Shown here: positions 12,600-24,035 of the stretch, piece by piece
Numbering within the stretch: the stretch's first letter is position 1
How the letters are laid out: every line of letters begins with the position of its first letter
NCBI GenBank assembly: GCA_027886175.1
Contig: JAJNNQ010000078.1
Span: forward strand, 868,001-932,000
Length of the DNA stretch: 64,000 nt
Direction: 5' to 3'
Source: Phylloscopus collybita
Taxonomy: Eukaryota > Chordata > Aves > Passeriformes > Phylloscopidae
Program-made: the position numbers and the translations under genes
The notes under the pieces: generated by a model
What the model was told of the DNA's origin: nothing
The model's input: only the letters and a program-made list of their open reading frames with translations
Databases searched by the model: none

Positions 12600-13640
12600 A
12601 GGGAAAAGGTGAAGGGGCTCAGCAGCTGTCAGAGGATGAGCACCCACAGGCACTCAGGGGGGCTGCAGGAGGGGCAGAAGAAGCCCCTGCAGCACTTGGT
12701 CACAAAGGCACAACAGGGGAAGGCAAGAAGGGAGGAGGAAAAGGCCAAGGGGAAGGCAAAGGCCATGGCACAGTTTCTACAGCCCCTGAGGGATCAAGCC
12801 CAGGGCCCAAGGGGGCCCCAGCACCCAGGGCACTGGCTCGGCCACAAGGAGCTGGCAGAGGCATTGCCCTCCTGGGCAGGGGAGAGCCGACCCAAACAGC
12901 CCCTGGCAAGGAATCAGGCTTCCAGCTGCAGGCCACAAGGACACTGCAAGCACAGACAGCAGCACCCTCACCACGAGCAAGTCCAGCCCTGCAGGGACAT
13001 GGATTGGGAGGGGTGGCAGAGCTCCCAGCACACCAGGGACCCACCGCACTGGAGCCCTTGAGAACATTCAGGGTGGCTCTGCATCGACAGGAGGCCTTTC
13101 CTCACAGACACAGGGGCCTCTCCATCCACTCTCAATCTCAGACCTAAGGGGACAAAATGCCAAAAATATCTTTGATTATTCAGGGGGTAAGTGGGAAAGA
13201 TGAGCAGCTGTGTTTTATTCAACCACTATTAGCAGATGTAAGGAAAGGTTGGAAATGCAGGAATTTTCATTTGCTCCTAAATGTGATTGTCATTTACTGG
13301 GAAGGGATTTGATGGCTAAATTGGGAATGCAAATTAATATTGTCAAAGGTGTTACACAGGCTAGTTCTCCTGTACCTTGGTGACAAATGTCTGGCAAGGC
13401 CTTGGCTGAAGTGAACCCAGAAGTGTGGGCAGCCCCAGGGAAATTGGGAAAATCAGATCCCCAGCCTCTCCAAGTGATTCTGAAGCAACCAGGACAAGTG
13501 GGGTCTAAAAGCAATCCCCTATTCCAAGGGAGGGAAGGAAGGGCTCACAGCCTGGTATTGAGCCCCTGGGAAAGGCAGGGCTTTTGGAGCCAGGGGTCTC
13601 TCAAGAAACTGGATGGATGGAGACCAGAGAGAAAGCAGAA
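12600..13640 (+). pseudogene. Gammaretrovirus-like ERV: gag end, protease, RT start
   Basis: The frame at 12576-13061 (lysine-rich, then Cys/His-rich near its end) matches the minus-strand frame at 63116-63658, followed there by a protease active site (FLTDTGAS). Here the same active site lies at about 13107 in a different frame. 13387-13640 carries the protease-RT linker and RT start (EVNPEVWAAPGKLGKSDPQP). Frames are disrupted by stops. The LTD-T-G-A protease with RT in the pol frame is gammaretrovirus-like (class I). Confidence 0.75.
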
Positions 13641-14760
13641 TTTTTAGGGGTTAAAAAGCAGATTAACTGAGGCTCCTGTCCTGGACTGCCCTGAAAGGAA
13701 TAAAGAATTTGAATTGTATGTGGATGTTAAACAGAGCCAGGCCAAAGGAATTCTTGGGCTAAAATGCTGAACCCAGTGGCCAGAGAGTGGCCTCATTGTC
13801 TGCAGAATTGTGCAGCCACAGCTTGAAGGGGAACTGAGGCCTGACAACTGATGGCAGGAGAATCTCCTAAAGTCTGGCACCAACTCAAAGCTTTGGGAAC
13901 CACAAGAGCTTCTAAAGGGGTGAGCAGTGCTCGATTATTACAGGATGGAACTTGTTCAGTGGCACAGGAGGGTTTAGAATTGAGGAGAGGGGAAGGGTTT
14001 AACCCGGCCTCCTGCTTGAACAGCCTGCACAGAGGGAATGGGAAGAAACCCATGACTGCATTCAAGTGACAGAGCTCCAGACCCAGGCTAGGAGAGATTT
14101 AGGAGACATTCCCTGGCCTGAGGGAGAAAATGTGTTTAGGGATGTTGTTTCAAGGGCAGGAGAAGGGAAAAGAGTTACAAGACATGCTATTATTTAGGAA
14201 AGGGAGTCAGGCAAAGCACAGGTGACCACCCACATGGTCAGCTCAACCAGCAGAGCTGTGTGTGCTTGTGAGAGCCTGGGACTGAAATGCCCTGAGCAGG
14301 AACGCTTCAATATCTTCTGCTAACACCATGGCACCTAACTGGGTGGCCAAAAGCAATTCTGACTGTTTCAGTCATCACTGCATCACTTATTAAGGTATTT
14401 CTAAAACAAACAATTACAGGAGAAGGGATTGTGGAAGCAATAGTCTCAGATGGGGAACTCATTTTACAGGAAAGATCCTTCAGGAGGTTTTGGCAGCTTT
14501 AGGGACACAATGGGAGCTCCAAAACCCCTGGCACCCCCAGAGCTCAGGTCAGGTACAAAGAATGAGTGGGGAAATAAAGAAACACCTTTGGAAGCTGGTG
14601 ATAGAAACCAAGATGCCATGGGTACTGCTTTTGCCATTGGCTTTGCCACGAATAAAAGCCAGATCCAGGGCAGATACTCAATTATCTCCCTTGGAACTGG
14701 TGTTTGGAATTCCTTACCCTGGTAATTCTCCACCACGAGCAGGGTGGAGATAAGGGATGG
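13641..14760 (+). pseudogene. Gammaretrovirus-like ERV: RNase H and integrase fragments
   Basis: After the RT start the element jumps to the RT connection/RNase H region (YVDVKQSQAKGILG near 13720). The integrase core end is at 14440-14730 (GTHFTGKILQEVL, HPQSSGQVQRM, SPLELVFG). The catalytic glutamate expected in the last conserved block is glutamine (CAA at 14556-14558). Stops occur throughout. Most of RT is missing between 13.62 and 13.68 kb. Confidence 0.75.
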
Positions 14761-15600
14761 ATATTTAAAGCAGTCTGTAGCCAGAATCCTGTCTCCTGTG
14801 AAATTTCTCCCACAGGAAGCTCGGCTGGCACAGACCCTGCCTTGGGACTTTGCTGCTGACAACCTCCAACCAGGGTCCTGCCCAAGAAGTGAGAAGGAGG
14901 AGCAGGATGGGAGGCTGCCAATATGGGAAATGTATATGGATATGAAAATTCAGAATTTTAGAAACATATAAAGTGCTTGAACAGGTGAAGGGGACAACAG
15001 AAATATATACAGCTTATTCAGCAATTTTGTAAAAGAAGAGAAACAAGTTGTACCAGAGGGCACAGGAGTGTAACTTGTAAGGTCGGACCCATGAACAGAA
15101 TCCAAAGGAATTTGGGTGCCAGGTAAAGGCCATAGAGAGAAGATGTATTGTTAAAACTCACTGAAGCGGGACTTAGGTATTGTGAAGACTCGATTAAGCA
15201 GAACCAGTTGATTAAAAAACCAGCAAGAAGCAGGCTCCTGGTTTCAGCCAGGACAAACTGACCTGGGAATTCCCCAAACCTTCTCTGCACCTGCTCAGAG
15301 AGGGAGGTCAAATAGCGAACACCGAGGAAGACTTCTGACTTCATCAGGACACCCCCGCCAGCAACCAGCAGAAAGCGTGGCACCACAAAAGACCAAATGT
15401 AATATAAAGGGCAAGAAGGCAGAGAATGGGCAAAGAATGGGTGGGCAGGGAGGTGTAGCTTTGTGGGATCTGAGTGCATTTAAACCTGGAACCTGTCTCC
15501 ACCAGGTCGGCATCACTGGTGGAAAGATCCCGTAGGCGTCCCAGCAGGAATGAAACAAACCTGCTTTACAATTCCTGACTGTGCAGTCCTGATCCTGCAA
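14761..15600. other. Region 3' of integrase, unassigned
   Basis: In order this should be the env part of the gammaretrovirus-like element. I find no CX6CC loop or furin site, so I do not call env. A frame at 15479-15018 (minus) has hydrophobic stretches but no recognisable domain. Confidence 0.35.
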
Positions 15601-15609
15601 TTCCCCACG

Positions 15610-16740
15610 GCTGAGCCTGCACTGAAGGCAAGGGAGCAGCAGCCAGGGCTCCACAGCGGGGGAAGCCCCTGTGCCTGCCCACAGATCCTCTGCTGGAATG
15701 CTCTGCCTGGGCACCCTCCCTTGGCATCTCCAGGCACTGCGGGCCAATCCTTGCTGCCACTGCTGCAGCTTCAGGGCTTTCTGTGCCTGCACTGCCACAG
15801 GGGCTGGGGAGACACCGGGAGAATTCCACTCTGGGGCTCAGCCAGACTCACACTCTGGGCTGGGTGGGGTTAGATGGGTGGAAAATAGACCGACTTTAAA
15901 ATTGTTTTTTATTTGATTTCTCCACTCAGGCTCGGTTTGCCTTTGCCCCGGGGAAAGGAATTTTAAAGGTTTTATTTGAAGGTATATTACACCACTCAGC
16001 AGAGATGAGTTGAACATCTCACCAGACTGGGAAGAGCCCAAAAGAGAACCACAGAGAGAACGACCATCAACAAAACATCAACGACCATCAGCAAACAGCA
16101 ACCAACACCCACCCCACACACTGCCCCTGGAAGAGCTGCAGACACCTGGTTTGGAAAAGGCTGAGAAGAATACCCAGGAGTGCAGACCTAATTAACATCA
16201 GAGGCAAAGAAATCTGAGTCCAGTAGGAAATCAAATACTGACACCTCAGCAACTTGGAAGCAATGAACATCAAACCAATGGATTTCTATCGGTTTAGAGA
16301 GTAAAAACTTCTGGAAAAACCCAGTAAAACTCACATGTCATGGAATGATTTTCTCTGCACACCGGGCTATGTGTGGATGAAATGATTTCTGTTTCCTGTC
16401 CTGGCCAGAATCAAGTAATGCCTTGACTCTCTAACACTGAAGATATTGTTGGAGAGTTTTTGGTTTTCCTGCAGTTTCAGTGACAAGATTACCATTAGAA
16501 TAATTTTTTGCAATATCCTACTTTTATATTGTCAGTTAGGTTTGGGCCGGGGGTGTGAGAATCAATTTGTAGTCTTAGGAGAAGAAGTAGAAAAACCTTG
16601 ATTGCTTTGGAATGTTTTTGTGTGTGTCTGTGTGGCACTTAGTAATCGCAAAATTTTGGTATACAGGTTTTTCAAAGTTCACCTTTAGGTTGCATCTTGC
16701 AAATCTAGAACAGCTTTAAAGGTGACACTTTAACGTGTAA
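15610..16740 (+). repeat. Duplicated segment S (copy 1)
   Basis: 15610-16480 matches 46516-47398 in the same orientation. 15610-15890 and 16340-16740 match 61830-61550 and 61500-61100 in reverse. In the two other copies it follows directly on gammaretroviral RT sequence. It contains no convincing gene; its 90-130 codon frames exist in all copies but look incidental. Confidence 0.75.
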
Positions 16741-16764
16741 ACAGTTAATAAAATATTTAAAAAA

Positions 16765-16909
16765 GAGACTGCGAACTACAACAATTGGAGAGACCCCTTG
16801 GCAAATGCCGCATGGCGTCTCCCTTTGTTCATCAATAAAGTCACTTTTACAGGACTCCTCTGGCTCCTTCGGGCACAGAAACCTCTGGCCATGCCAATTT
16901 TCCCGCACA
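16765..16909 (+). mobile_element. LTR fragment (R-U5 like)
   Basis: It matches the 3' part of the LTR at 58931-59438, including AATAAA in 'catcaataaagtcac' near 16834 and the end CCCGCACA. As in the other copy, it sits a few hundred bases from a CpG-rich first exon on the minus strand. Confidence 0.7.
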
Positions 16910-17156
16910 GGCCCGGGGACAGCGCAGCCACCTCCGTCCTACCCACAGGAACCGGGACGAGCCAGCGCTGCTCCGGCCCCGGCTCCTGCCCAGGCACCCG
17001 CGGGAAGGAGACCGCGGGCAGCCGCTCCCGCAGCGCCCTCAGGGCACGGGGAACACGGCGCGGACACGGCACAACCCAGCCACAGCCAGAGCCCCCTGCC
17101 GCCCCCTCCGCCCGCAGCCAGCCCCAAGCCCCGGCACAACCCAGCGCGGCTCCCAC

Positions 17157-17262
17157 CTGCGCCGGGGCCGCCTCCGAGCTCCGCCGCCGCCTCACGGGGC
17201 TCCGGCCGCTGCCGCCGCTCCCGGGCCCGCACAGACGCTCCAAAAATGGCGCCGCTCCTACG
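17157..17262 (-). promoter_or_regulatory. CpG-island first exon, probably of zinc-finger gene 1
   Basis: On minus, a GC-rich exon (GGCGGCAGCGGCCGGAGCCC...) ends with a donor CAG|GTGGGAGCC, with the last exon base at 17157. Just upstream is a YY1-like AAAATGGCGCC motif near 17245, and CCAAT-type boxes occur at about 17290 and 17335. The same exon with the same donor is on plus at 60165-60251. It is non-coding as far as I can tell. Linking it to the zinc-finger exon 6 kb away is inference from matching orientation and from a similar exon above gene 3. Confidence 0.6.
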
Positions 17263-17399
17263 GCAGGACCGCCCTTCTGCCCGCTCTGCCCAATCAGCGC
17301 GCAGCCAGAACCAGCAGTGGCAGCACCATCAGCCAATGGCCGCGAGTCAGGGGCGGGCTCTGCACACGGCACAGCCTCTCAGGCCCCGCGCTCTCAGGC

Positions 17400-18190
17400 C
17401 CCGCCCCCGGGCTGTCTGAGGGCGAAGCCGCAGATGAGGAACAGCCCTGGGACGGGCCCGGGCCCGAGGCGGGATGGAGCTGAAAACACAAACAAAGTTC
17501 TCCGCAGCTCCCGCACCGCCTTGCCCAGCCCTGCGTGTTCGCTGGCACCGGCTCAGAGGAAAGCTCTCAGTTATCCCACCCATAATTAGGAGCATCAGTG
17601 CATGGCTCGGATTTCCCCCAAAAAGGGAAACCTCCAACCCCCTTCGGCTGAGTCCAAGAGGAGGGGAGAGATTTCTGCGAGAAAACTCCCAAAGTCGTTT
17701 TTCCCCATAGCTGGGAAAAAGAAACCGAGGCAAAGGTCTGGTGGGGCCCGCCACCCATCCCGGGGGATTCGTCCCCTCCCCTTTCACCTCCCGGAACAGC
17801 GCCGGGACTGAGGGGTCCCGGAGCGGGACTGGGGGGGGGGCACAGGGCGGTCCCCAGCACCGGGGGGAGCTCTTGGCGCTCGGTTCTGTCCCCGCCGACC
17901 CCCGTTATCAGCCGGGACCCCCCCAGTTCACCGCCCCACCCCCCACGCACGGGGACCCCTCCATTCACTGCCCTCCCCAATTCACCGCCCCCCCCCAAAG
18001 CGCTGTGACCTCCCCGGTCCATGAGCCCCTCCCAGTGTGCCAGGACCCCCACTCTCCGCCCCTCTGCCACCCATGGGACGCCCCCACTCCCCACTCGCCC
18101 CCCGGCCCCCCCGAGCCCTGGGTTGGCTCCAGCCCCGGGGCCCCGCTGTGCGGAGCCTGTCAATCAACGCCGATCGGTCTTTTAGCCACG
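17400..18190. other. GC-rich CpG-dense stretch
   Basis: It contains C-rich runs and many CpGs but no recognised gene. 18120-18190 ('gtcaatcaacgccgatcggtc') matches 59935-59985, so promoter-flanking DNA was duplicated between the two CpG islands. Confidence 0.5.
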
Positions 18191-18219
18191 CCCATAGAGG
18201 GGCGGGGCCGCCTCGAGCG

Positions 18220-18520
18220 ATAAGTGGGGATTGGAAAGGGCATGGAAATGGGGCGTGGAAAAAGGGCGGGGCCCCGGAGCGGCGGCCAATGGGAAGGGGA
18301 GGGGGCGTAGCCTTGGGTCACAGAAGGGGAAGGGCGGGAATGGGCGGGCAATGAATGGGGGCGTGGAAAGGGGCGGGGCCTGCAAGGAAAGGAAAGTGGG
18401 CGGGGCCTCGGCCAGCAATGACTGCGGCGGGGCCTGGAAGGAAATCAGAGTGGGCGGGGCCTGTAGCAATTAATGGGGCGTGGAAAGGGGCGGGGCCGTC
18501 AATGGGAGCGTGGGAAGGGC
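18220..18520 (+). repeat. Tandem GC-box array
   Basis: 'ggggcggggcc' and 'gggcgtggaaa' recur every 25-60 bases (for example 18200, 18265, 18370, 18400, 18430, 18455, 18490). These are Sp1/KLF-type GC boxes. They could form the core promoter of gene A, whose ATG is at 19185, though no TATA box is visible. Confidence 0.6.
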
Positions 18521-18559
18521 CGACAAGGGCACCCTTTGGGGACATCGGGAGGGTTTGGG

Positions 18560-19110
18560 GGCCCTGGGGGTCCCAAATGATCCCAAATCCTGCTGGATCC
18601 CAAGGAATGATCCCAATTGATCTCAAATCCCAAATCCTCGGTCCAAAATATCCCCAGATCCCAAATGCCACTGGACACCCCAAATCCAATCCTCAAAGAT
18701 CTCCAATCCTGGATTCCCAAACAATCCCAAATCTCAGACCCCAAATGCTGCTGGATCCCCAAAAACAATCCCAAAAAACCAATTCCAAATCAGGGTCCTG
18801 GCAGGGTAAATCAGAGTCCTGGGTGGGCTGAAAGGGCTCTAAGTGGATCAGTGGGGTCTTGAGGGGTTAAATGGGGTCTTGAGGGGTTAAATGGGATCCT
18901 GAAGGGATAAATGAGGGTCCTGAGAAATTAAGTGTGGTCCTGAAAGGATGAATGGGGGTAAATCAGGGTCCTGGCAGGAGAAATCAGGGCCTTGAGGAGG
19001 TCATTGGGGTCCTGGCAGGGGAATTGGAGCCCTGGGGGATCAGTCTCGGCCCTGAGGAGTTAAACCCAGCCCTGAAAGGGTCACTCAGGTCCTGGCAGGG
19101 CGAATTCTGC
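18560..19110. repeat. Two short minisatellites upstream of gene A
   Basis: 18560-18790 is a degenerate repeat around 'tcccaaatccxctggatccc'. 18830-19110 is a degenerate repeat around 'gggtcctgaggggttaaat'. They look like simple local expansions. Confidence 0.7.
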
Positions 19111-19184
19111 CCCTTGGGGGAGGATCAGGGCGTGGGGCCCTCCCTCCTCCGAGCCTCGACGCCCTCGGTCCTCAGAGCTCCAGG

Positions 19185-21929
19185 ATGGGGACAGAGACAG
19201 AGCCTGAGGTGGGAACCCCAAAACCCCCGGGATCACCCCCAGCAGGCACCCGAGGGGATTGGGGTGGATTTGGGAGGGATTTGGGGGGTTTTGCTGTAGT
19301 TTGGGAACCCCCAGGGCCGTGGGTGCAGCTGAGAGGGAAAAGGGAAGTGGAAAGTTCCAGAGTCTGTTCAGAGTTCAGAGAAGCTGGGAGGGGGAAAACG
19401 GGGGGTGGGAGCCCCCAAATTCCCAGGGAGATTCGGGTAGAACCCCCAAAATCTCCCTGGGTACCTGGGAATCCCGAAACCTCCCTGGAGCCTCACCTGG
19501 GACACTTGGGAAGCCCCAGATCTTTGGGAATTCTCTACTGGGAAACCCCAAAACTCTTCTGGGACTCCTCAAACCCCTCAGGAGCCTCATCTGGGGCCCC
19601 CCTCCCCACCTTGTCCACCCTGCCCCCCCTGTGCCGTGTCCCCTCGATGTCCCCTGCTCAACTGAAACCTCCAAACCTCACCTGGGACCCCCCCAAAAAA
19701 CCCTTCCAGGACCCCCCTGAAACCCTCTAAAGGCCCCCCAAAGCCTCCTCAGGATCCCCAAAACATCATCTGAGACCCATCACCCCCCCAAAACCTCACC
19801 TGAGACCCCTCAAACCCCACCTGGGAACATCGAAGACCCCTCAGGACCCTCCATAAACCCCTCCACAACTCCCCAAACCTCACCTGGGTCTCCCCAAACC
19901 TCACCTGGGACTCCCAAACCCCTCCCGGAACCCCCCAAACTCCACCTGGGACCCCCCAAACTCCATCTGGGAAAGCCCAAACTCCACCTAGGACCCCCCA
20001 AACCCCACCTCGGTCCCCCCAAACTCCACCTGGGACACCCCAAACCCCTCCTGGGACCCCCAAAGCCCCTCCTGGGACCCCCCAAACCTCACTTGGGACT
20101 CCCCCAAACCCTCCCCCACCCTGCTGACCTCCCTTTCCTGTCCCCAGGTGTCCCCCCCTTCCCTCCCTGCCGAGCTGGCCCCGGCGGTGGCCGCACGGCA
20201 CGAGGCCCTGGTGGCCCTGGTGGCCCTGACCGAGGCCCTGGGGACACCGGGCAGCGTCCCCACGGCGCTGGCCCGGGCTGAGGCTGCACTGGGCCGAGCC
20301 CGGGTGGCCCTGAAGGGGCTGGAGGTGGCCCAGGAGGCCGCGGTGACCCCAACAGAGGCCCTGGGGACCCTCGGGGATGAGGATCCAGAGCAGCTGCAGC
20401 AGATCGGGGCTGTGGCCGAGGCGGCGGCAGCAGAGCTGGAGCGTGAGGAGCACCGGGCACGGCAGCGCCAGCGCTGGCTGCGGTCTGGGCATGGGCTGGC
20501 CATGGGGCTGATGGTGCTGTGTGCGGGCACGTGTGAGTAAAAACCAGTATGGACCAGTATAGACCAGTATGGACCAGTATGGACCAGTGTGGACCAGTAT
20601 GGACCTGTATGGACCAGTATAGAGCAGTGTAGAGCAGTGGGAGGCAGTACAGAACAGTATAGACCAGTACAGAGCAGTAGAGATTAATCAGGACCAGTAT
20701 GGACCAGTATAGAGCAGTGGGGACCAGTTCAGACCAGTTCAGACCAGTATGAGTTTCTACAGACCAGGAGGGACTTTCCCCTGCCTTGACCAGTATGAAC
20801 CAGTATGAACCAGGTCAGACCAGTATAGACCAGTACAGAGCAGTGGGGACCAGGAGGAAGCACCACAGCAGAGACTTCCCCCTGCCTGGACCAGTATAGA
20901 TCAGTTCTGACCAGCACAGACCAGTTCAGACCAGTTCAGACCAGTTCAGACTTTCCCCTACCCTGGGATGGGGACACTGGGAAGGGACTGGGGACATTGG
21001 GCTGCTGGCATGGGTGGCAGTGGGGACACTGGGGTGACACTGGGGTGGCTCACTGGGGTGGTGGCACTGGCACAGTGACAATGGGAGTGGGGACACTGGA
21101 TTGAAACTGGGGACACTGGACTGGTGACATTGCTATGGTGACACTGGGGCGGTGGCACTGAGATGGGGACTTTGATCTGGGGACAATGGGGTGGGGACAC
21201 TGGCACAGTGACAATGGGGCGGTGGCACTGGGCTGGTGGCACAGGGACAGGGCTGAGGACACTGGGCTGGAACTGGGTTGGGGACACTGGGCTGGTGGCA
21301 CTCGGGTGGTGACAGTGGGACAGAACTGGGGACACTGGATTGGTGACAGTGTGATGGGACAGGGACACTGGGACAGTGCTAGTGGCACCGGGCTGGAACT
21401 GGTGGCACTGCCCTGTCCCTGTTGCCACCTGTGCAGTTGTCCCCGTGTCCCCACAGTGTCCCTGGACCCGGTCCGCACCGCCCTGGGGGTGGCTGAGGAC
21501 AGTCACCTGCTGCTGGCCCTGGCCGCAGTGGCCCTGTCGTGCGAGATGGCCCGACGGGGCTTGGGGACATCGCGACGTCACCTGGCCACCGCTGCGAGCC
21601 GCCAGCGGGACATGGCCCAGCGCCTGCGCCACCGCGCCCGGCGGGTGGCGGCCGCCAGGGCCAGCGCCAAGGCCACCACGGCCACCAACCAGGCCACCGC
21701 GGCTGAGCTGGGGCGGCTGGAGAAGGTGACGCTGGCGCTGGGGACCTTGGTGACCGCTGTCACCCGGGACAGGGAGGTGACGCCGTGGGGGACGCGGGTA
21801 CAGGGGTTCCCTAACGCTGCCCGGGCACTCGGGGACATTGTGGTGGCTTTGGAGACATTGGGGGAGGGGCACGAGGAGGTGACGAGGAGGCTGGAGGTGG
21901 CCCAGGGGGCGTTGGCGGGACAGGGGTAG
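19185..21929 (+). CDS. Gene A: uncharacterised alanine-rich helical protein
   Basis: Three-exon model. Exon 1 19185-19208 (MGTETEPE, donor GAG|GTGGGA); exon 2 20148-20532 (acceptor TTTCCTGTCCCCAG, donor ACGT|GTGAGT); exon 3 21457-21929 (acceptor CCGTGTCCCCACAG, stop TAG). Phases agree at both junctions (0 and 1), giving about 293 residues. The product is rich in Ala, Leu, Glu and Arg with long helix-forming runs. A short hydrophobic patch (GLAMGLMVLCAGTLSL) spans the exon 2-3 junction, possibly a membrane-contacting helix but too short to be sure. I do not recognise the family. It resembles gene B downstream in alternating Ala/Leu/Thr helices, a tiny first exon and phase-0 first intron. The introns are filled by minisatellites. 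Function unknown. Confidence 0.6.
19690..20110. repeat. Minisatellite in intron 1 of gene A
   Basis: Tandem degenerate units around 'cccccaaactccacctggga', about 20 bases each, run up to the exon 2 acceptor at 20147. Frames through it on minus encode Gly-Gly-Val-Trp-Gly repeats, which I regard as artefacts of the repeat. Confidence 0.85.
20545..20955. repeat. GGACCAGTAT minisatellite in intron 2 of gene A
   Basis: A 10-base unit (ggaccagtat / agaccagtat / agagcagt) is repeated dozens of times just after the exon 2 donor at 20533. The purity is highest at 20550-20620. Confidence 0.9.
20990..21420. repeat. GGGACACTGG-type minisatellite in intron 2 of gene A
   Basis: Degenerate units such as 'ggtggcactgggctggtg' and 'ggggacactgg' run to the acceptor of exon 3. 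Unlike the 20545 array, the unit is GC-rich and of mixed length. Confidence 0.8.
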
Positions 21930-22079
21930 GGACAGGGTGGGGACACGGGGTGGCACTATCACTGCCAGGGGACTTAGGGGACACCCCGGGGGACCTTGGG
22001 GACACACCCGTGTCCTTCCCTCGGGGCCACCCTGACGTCCCCTGTCGCGTTTTGGGTCACCACGATGTCCCCGATGTCC

Positions 22080-22270
22080 CCACAGTGTCCCCAAGAGGAC
22101 CCCAGTGTGTCCCCAGTGTCCCCAACAGGACATCGGGGGGGCACTTGGGCCTTGCTGGGGACATGGGGGGGGACATCGAGGCTTGTCGGGGACACTCAGG
22201 GGGACACTGGGGACACTCAGGGGGACATTGGGGACACTCTAGGGGACATTGGGGACATTGGGGACCTCGC
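22080..22270. repeat. GGGGACATTGGGGACACT repeat between genes A and B
   Basis: Short tandem array of about 18-base units between the gene A stop and the gene B first exon, related to the array at 24480-25140. Confidence 0.75.
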
Positions 22271-22403
22271 GGTGGCCCCGCGGGCGGGGAGGGGCGGGGC
22301 TGGGGCAGTGACGTCACCTCTTCCTGCTCCCCCGCCTCGGGCACGCCACGTCCCCGCGTGTCCCCGGAGTGTCCCCAGAGTGTCCTCAGTGTCCCCAGCG
22401 GCA

Positions 22404-23674
22404 ATGGAGCCCCACGAGGTGCGACAACCCCGGCGCGGGGGGGTGGGAGGGGACAGGGGGGTTGCCAGGAGGGGACAGGAGGGCGTGGTGGAAGCGGGGT
22501 GAGGTGACAGAGGGGTGGACGGGACCGAGGGTGGCAGGGGGATACAGCGGGGAGTGGCAGAGGGGACAGGGGGTGACAAAGGGACAGAGGGGACAGGTGA
22601 GCCCTCCAGGGAGGGGACATAGGGGACCCCAGGAGGGCACAGGGGCCACCCCAGGAGGCCACATGTGCCATGAGGTCCCCACCACCTCCCCTGTCCCCTC
22701 CCCAGCTGCTGAAGGCGCTGGTGGCTGTGGTGGCCACCCTGGGCGAGCTGGCAGCCACTGCTGCTGGGCCGGAAGGGGACGTGCTGCTGGCCGTGTCCCC
22801 AAGGTCCCTGCAGAGGGCCCTGGGGACATTAATCCGTCACCTCCGGGACACCCTGCAGCAGCCCGGTGTCCCCTCCCTGCACCAGCACGGTGTCACCTCC
22901 CTGAGCCAGGCCCTGGCTGCCCTCAGGGACAACTTGGGGGCCACCTGGGCCCCTGTGACAGCTGCGGCCACAGCCTGGCGGGACTCGGTGGCCAAGCTCG
23001 ATGCCAGCTGGGCCCAGGTGGCCAAGGAGGCCACCGAGCTCCGCCAGGCCTGGGGGGACACAGCCACTGCTGAGGCCACCACCGCGGCCACTGCCTGGGC
23101 TGGGGACCTGCAGAAAGCTGTCACCTGCTGGGTGAAAGCCAAGGACAACCTGGTGACCGAGACCTGGCAGCTGCCGATGGCCCCGACCAAGGACAAGAAG
23201 GAGTCGGCGCTGGCTGAGCACGAGGCCCGGGTGGCGGCGGCTGCCAACGCGTTGGCTGTGGCCAGCAATGCCATGGAAGAGACCACGGTGGCCAAGAACC
23301 AGGCAGGGGCGGCCGCCAGGAGGGGGCAGCGGGCGGAGGCGGCCCTGGAGCCGCTGGAGCGCTTGGTGGCCGCGTGTGACAGAGCCAGGGAGCTCCCCCA
23401 GGAGCTGCTGCGCCGGCTCGGGGACATCGAGGCCGCCCTGGAGGAGACAAGGGAGGCGTCCCGCGATGTCCCCGAGGCCACGGTGGCCGCGGTGGCCGAG
23501 GCCGAGCTGCTGTGTGAGGCCAGCACCCGCCTGGCCACGCGTCACCTGCTGGGGACACTTGGGGACATCCGCACCCTCCTCTCGAGTCCCCGTGACAGCC
23601 CCGGTGGCCGCGCGGTGGCCGAGCGGTGCCAAAGAGCCATCGAGGACATCCCCAGGCTGCTGCGGGGACAGTGA
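22404..23674 (+). CDS. Gene B: uncharacterised alanine-rich helical protein
   Basis: Two-exon model. Exon 1 22404-22418 encodes only MEPHE with donor GAG|GTGCGA; exon 2 starts at 22706 after CCCTCCCCAG and is open for 322 codons to TGA at 23674, giving about 327 residues. The protein is almost entirely predicted helix, built of Ala/Leu/Thr/Glu-rich segments with repeated motifs such as WAPVTAAATAW and WAQVAKEATELRQAW, like a coiled-coil or helical-bundle protein. There is no clear signal peptide or membrane span. The C-terminal 55 residues (HLLGTLGDIRTLLSSP ... CQRAIEDIPRLL) are conserved in gene C. ATTAAA at 23791 may be the poly(A) signal. It lies 475 bases after gene A on the same strand, suggesting tandem duplication. 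Family and function not recognised. Confidence 0.65.
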
Positions 23675-23790
23675 TGTCGCTGCCGTGACGTCATGGACGG
23701 CAGTGATGTCACCAGTGGACACCGCTGGTGTCACTTGTCCCCTCCCTGCGTGGTGTTTGAGACAAATTTGGGGAATTTTCTGTGTATTTC

Positions 23791-23796
23791 ATTAAA
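23791..23796 (+). terminator. Candidate poly(A) signal of gene B
   Basis: ATTAAA lies 117 bases after the gene B stop. The 3' region before it ('ggtgtttgagacaaattt') resembles the 3' region of gene C ('agtgtttgagacagttt' near 28770). Confidence 0.5.
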
Positions 23797-23994
23797 ATTG
23801 TCCCAAATCCTGATGGGAATTCCTGGAGTGATGTCACTTGGAACACTTGGGTACAGGGAAATGCCCCTCAGGGCCCCATTTACCCTGACAGGACCCCATT
23901 CCCCACTGAGAACCCCCCTTTGCCCTTCCAGGACTCCATTTACCACCCCATACAGACCACGCCCCCAGGCTCCGCCCCAGCACGGGATTGGATG

Positions 23995-24035
23995 GGTTGG
24001 AGAAAGGGGCGTGGCCAATGAGGGGGCGGGATCTG
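23995..24035 (+). promoter_or_regulatory. GC-box and CCAAT cluster
   Basis: 'aggggcgtggccaatgagggggcggg' combines a CCAAT box and two GC boxes. No gene on either strand is clearly served. It could be a relic promoter of a duplicated family member. Confidence 0.35.

Noticed and set aside
15018..15479. Hydrophobic minus frame as a membrane protein
   Set aside because: No match to a known family, antisense to the expected ERV order, and no start context; composition alone is weak support.
19749..20492. 247-codon minus frame with Gly-Val-Trp-Gly repeats
   Set aside because: Produced by the intron 1 minisatellite and the antisense of exon 2 of gene A.
20958..22133. 391-codon minus frame rich in Ser/Pro/Cys
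   Set aside because: Mostly the minisatellite of intron 2 read backwards, plus antisense of exon 3.
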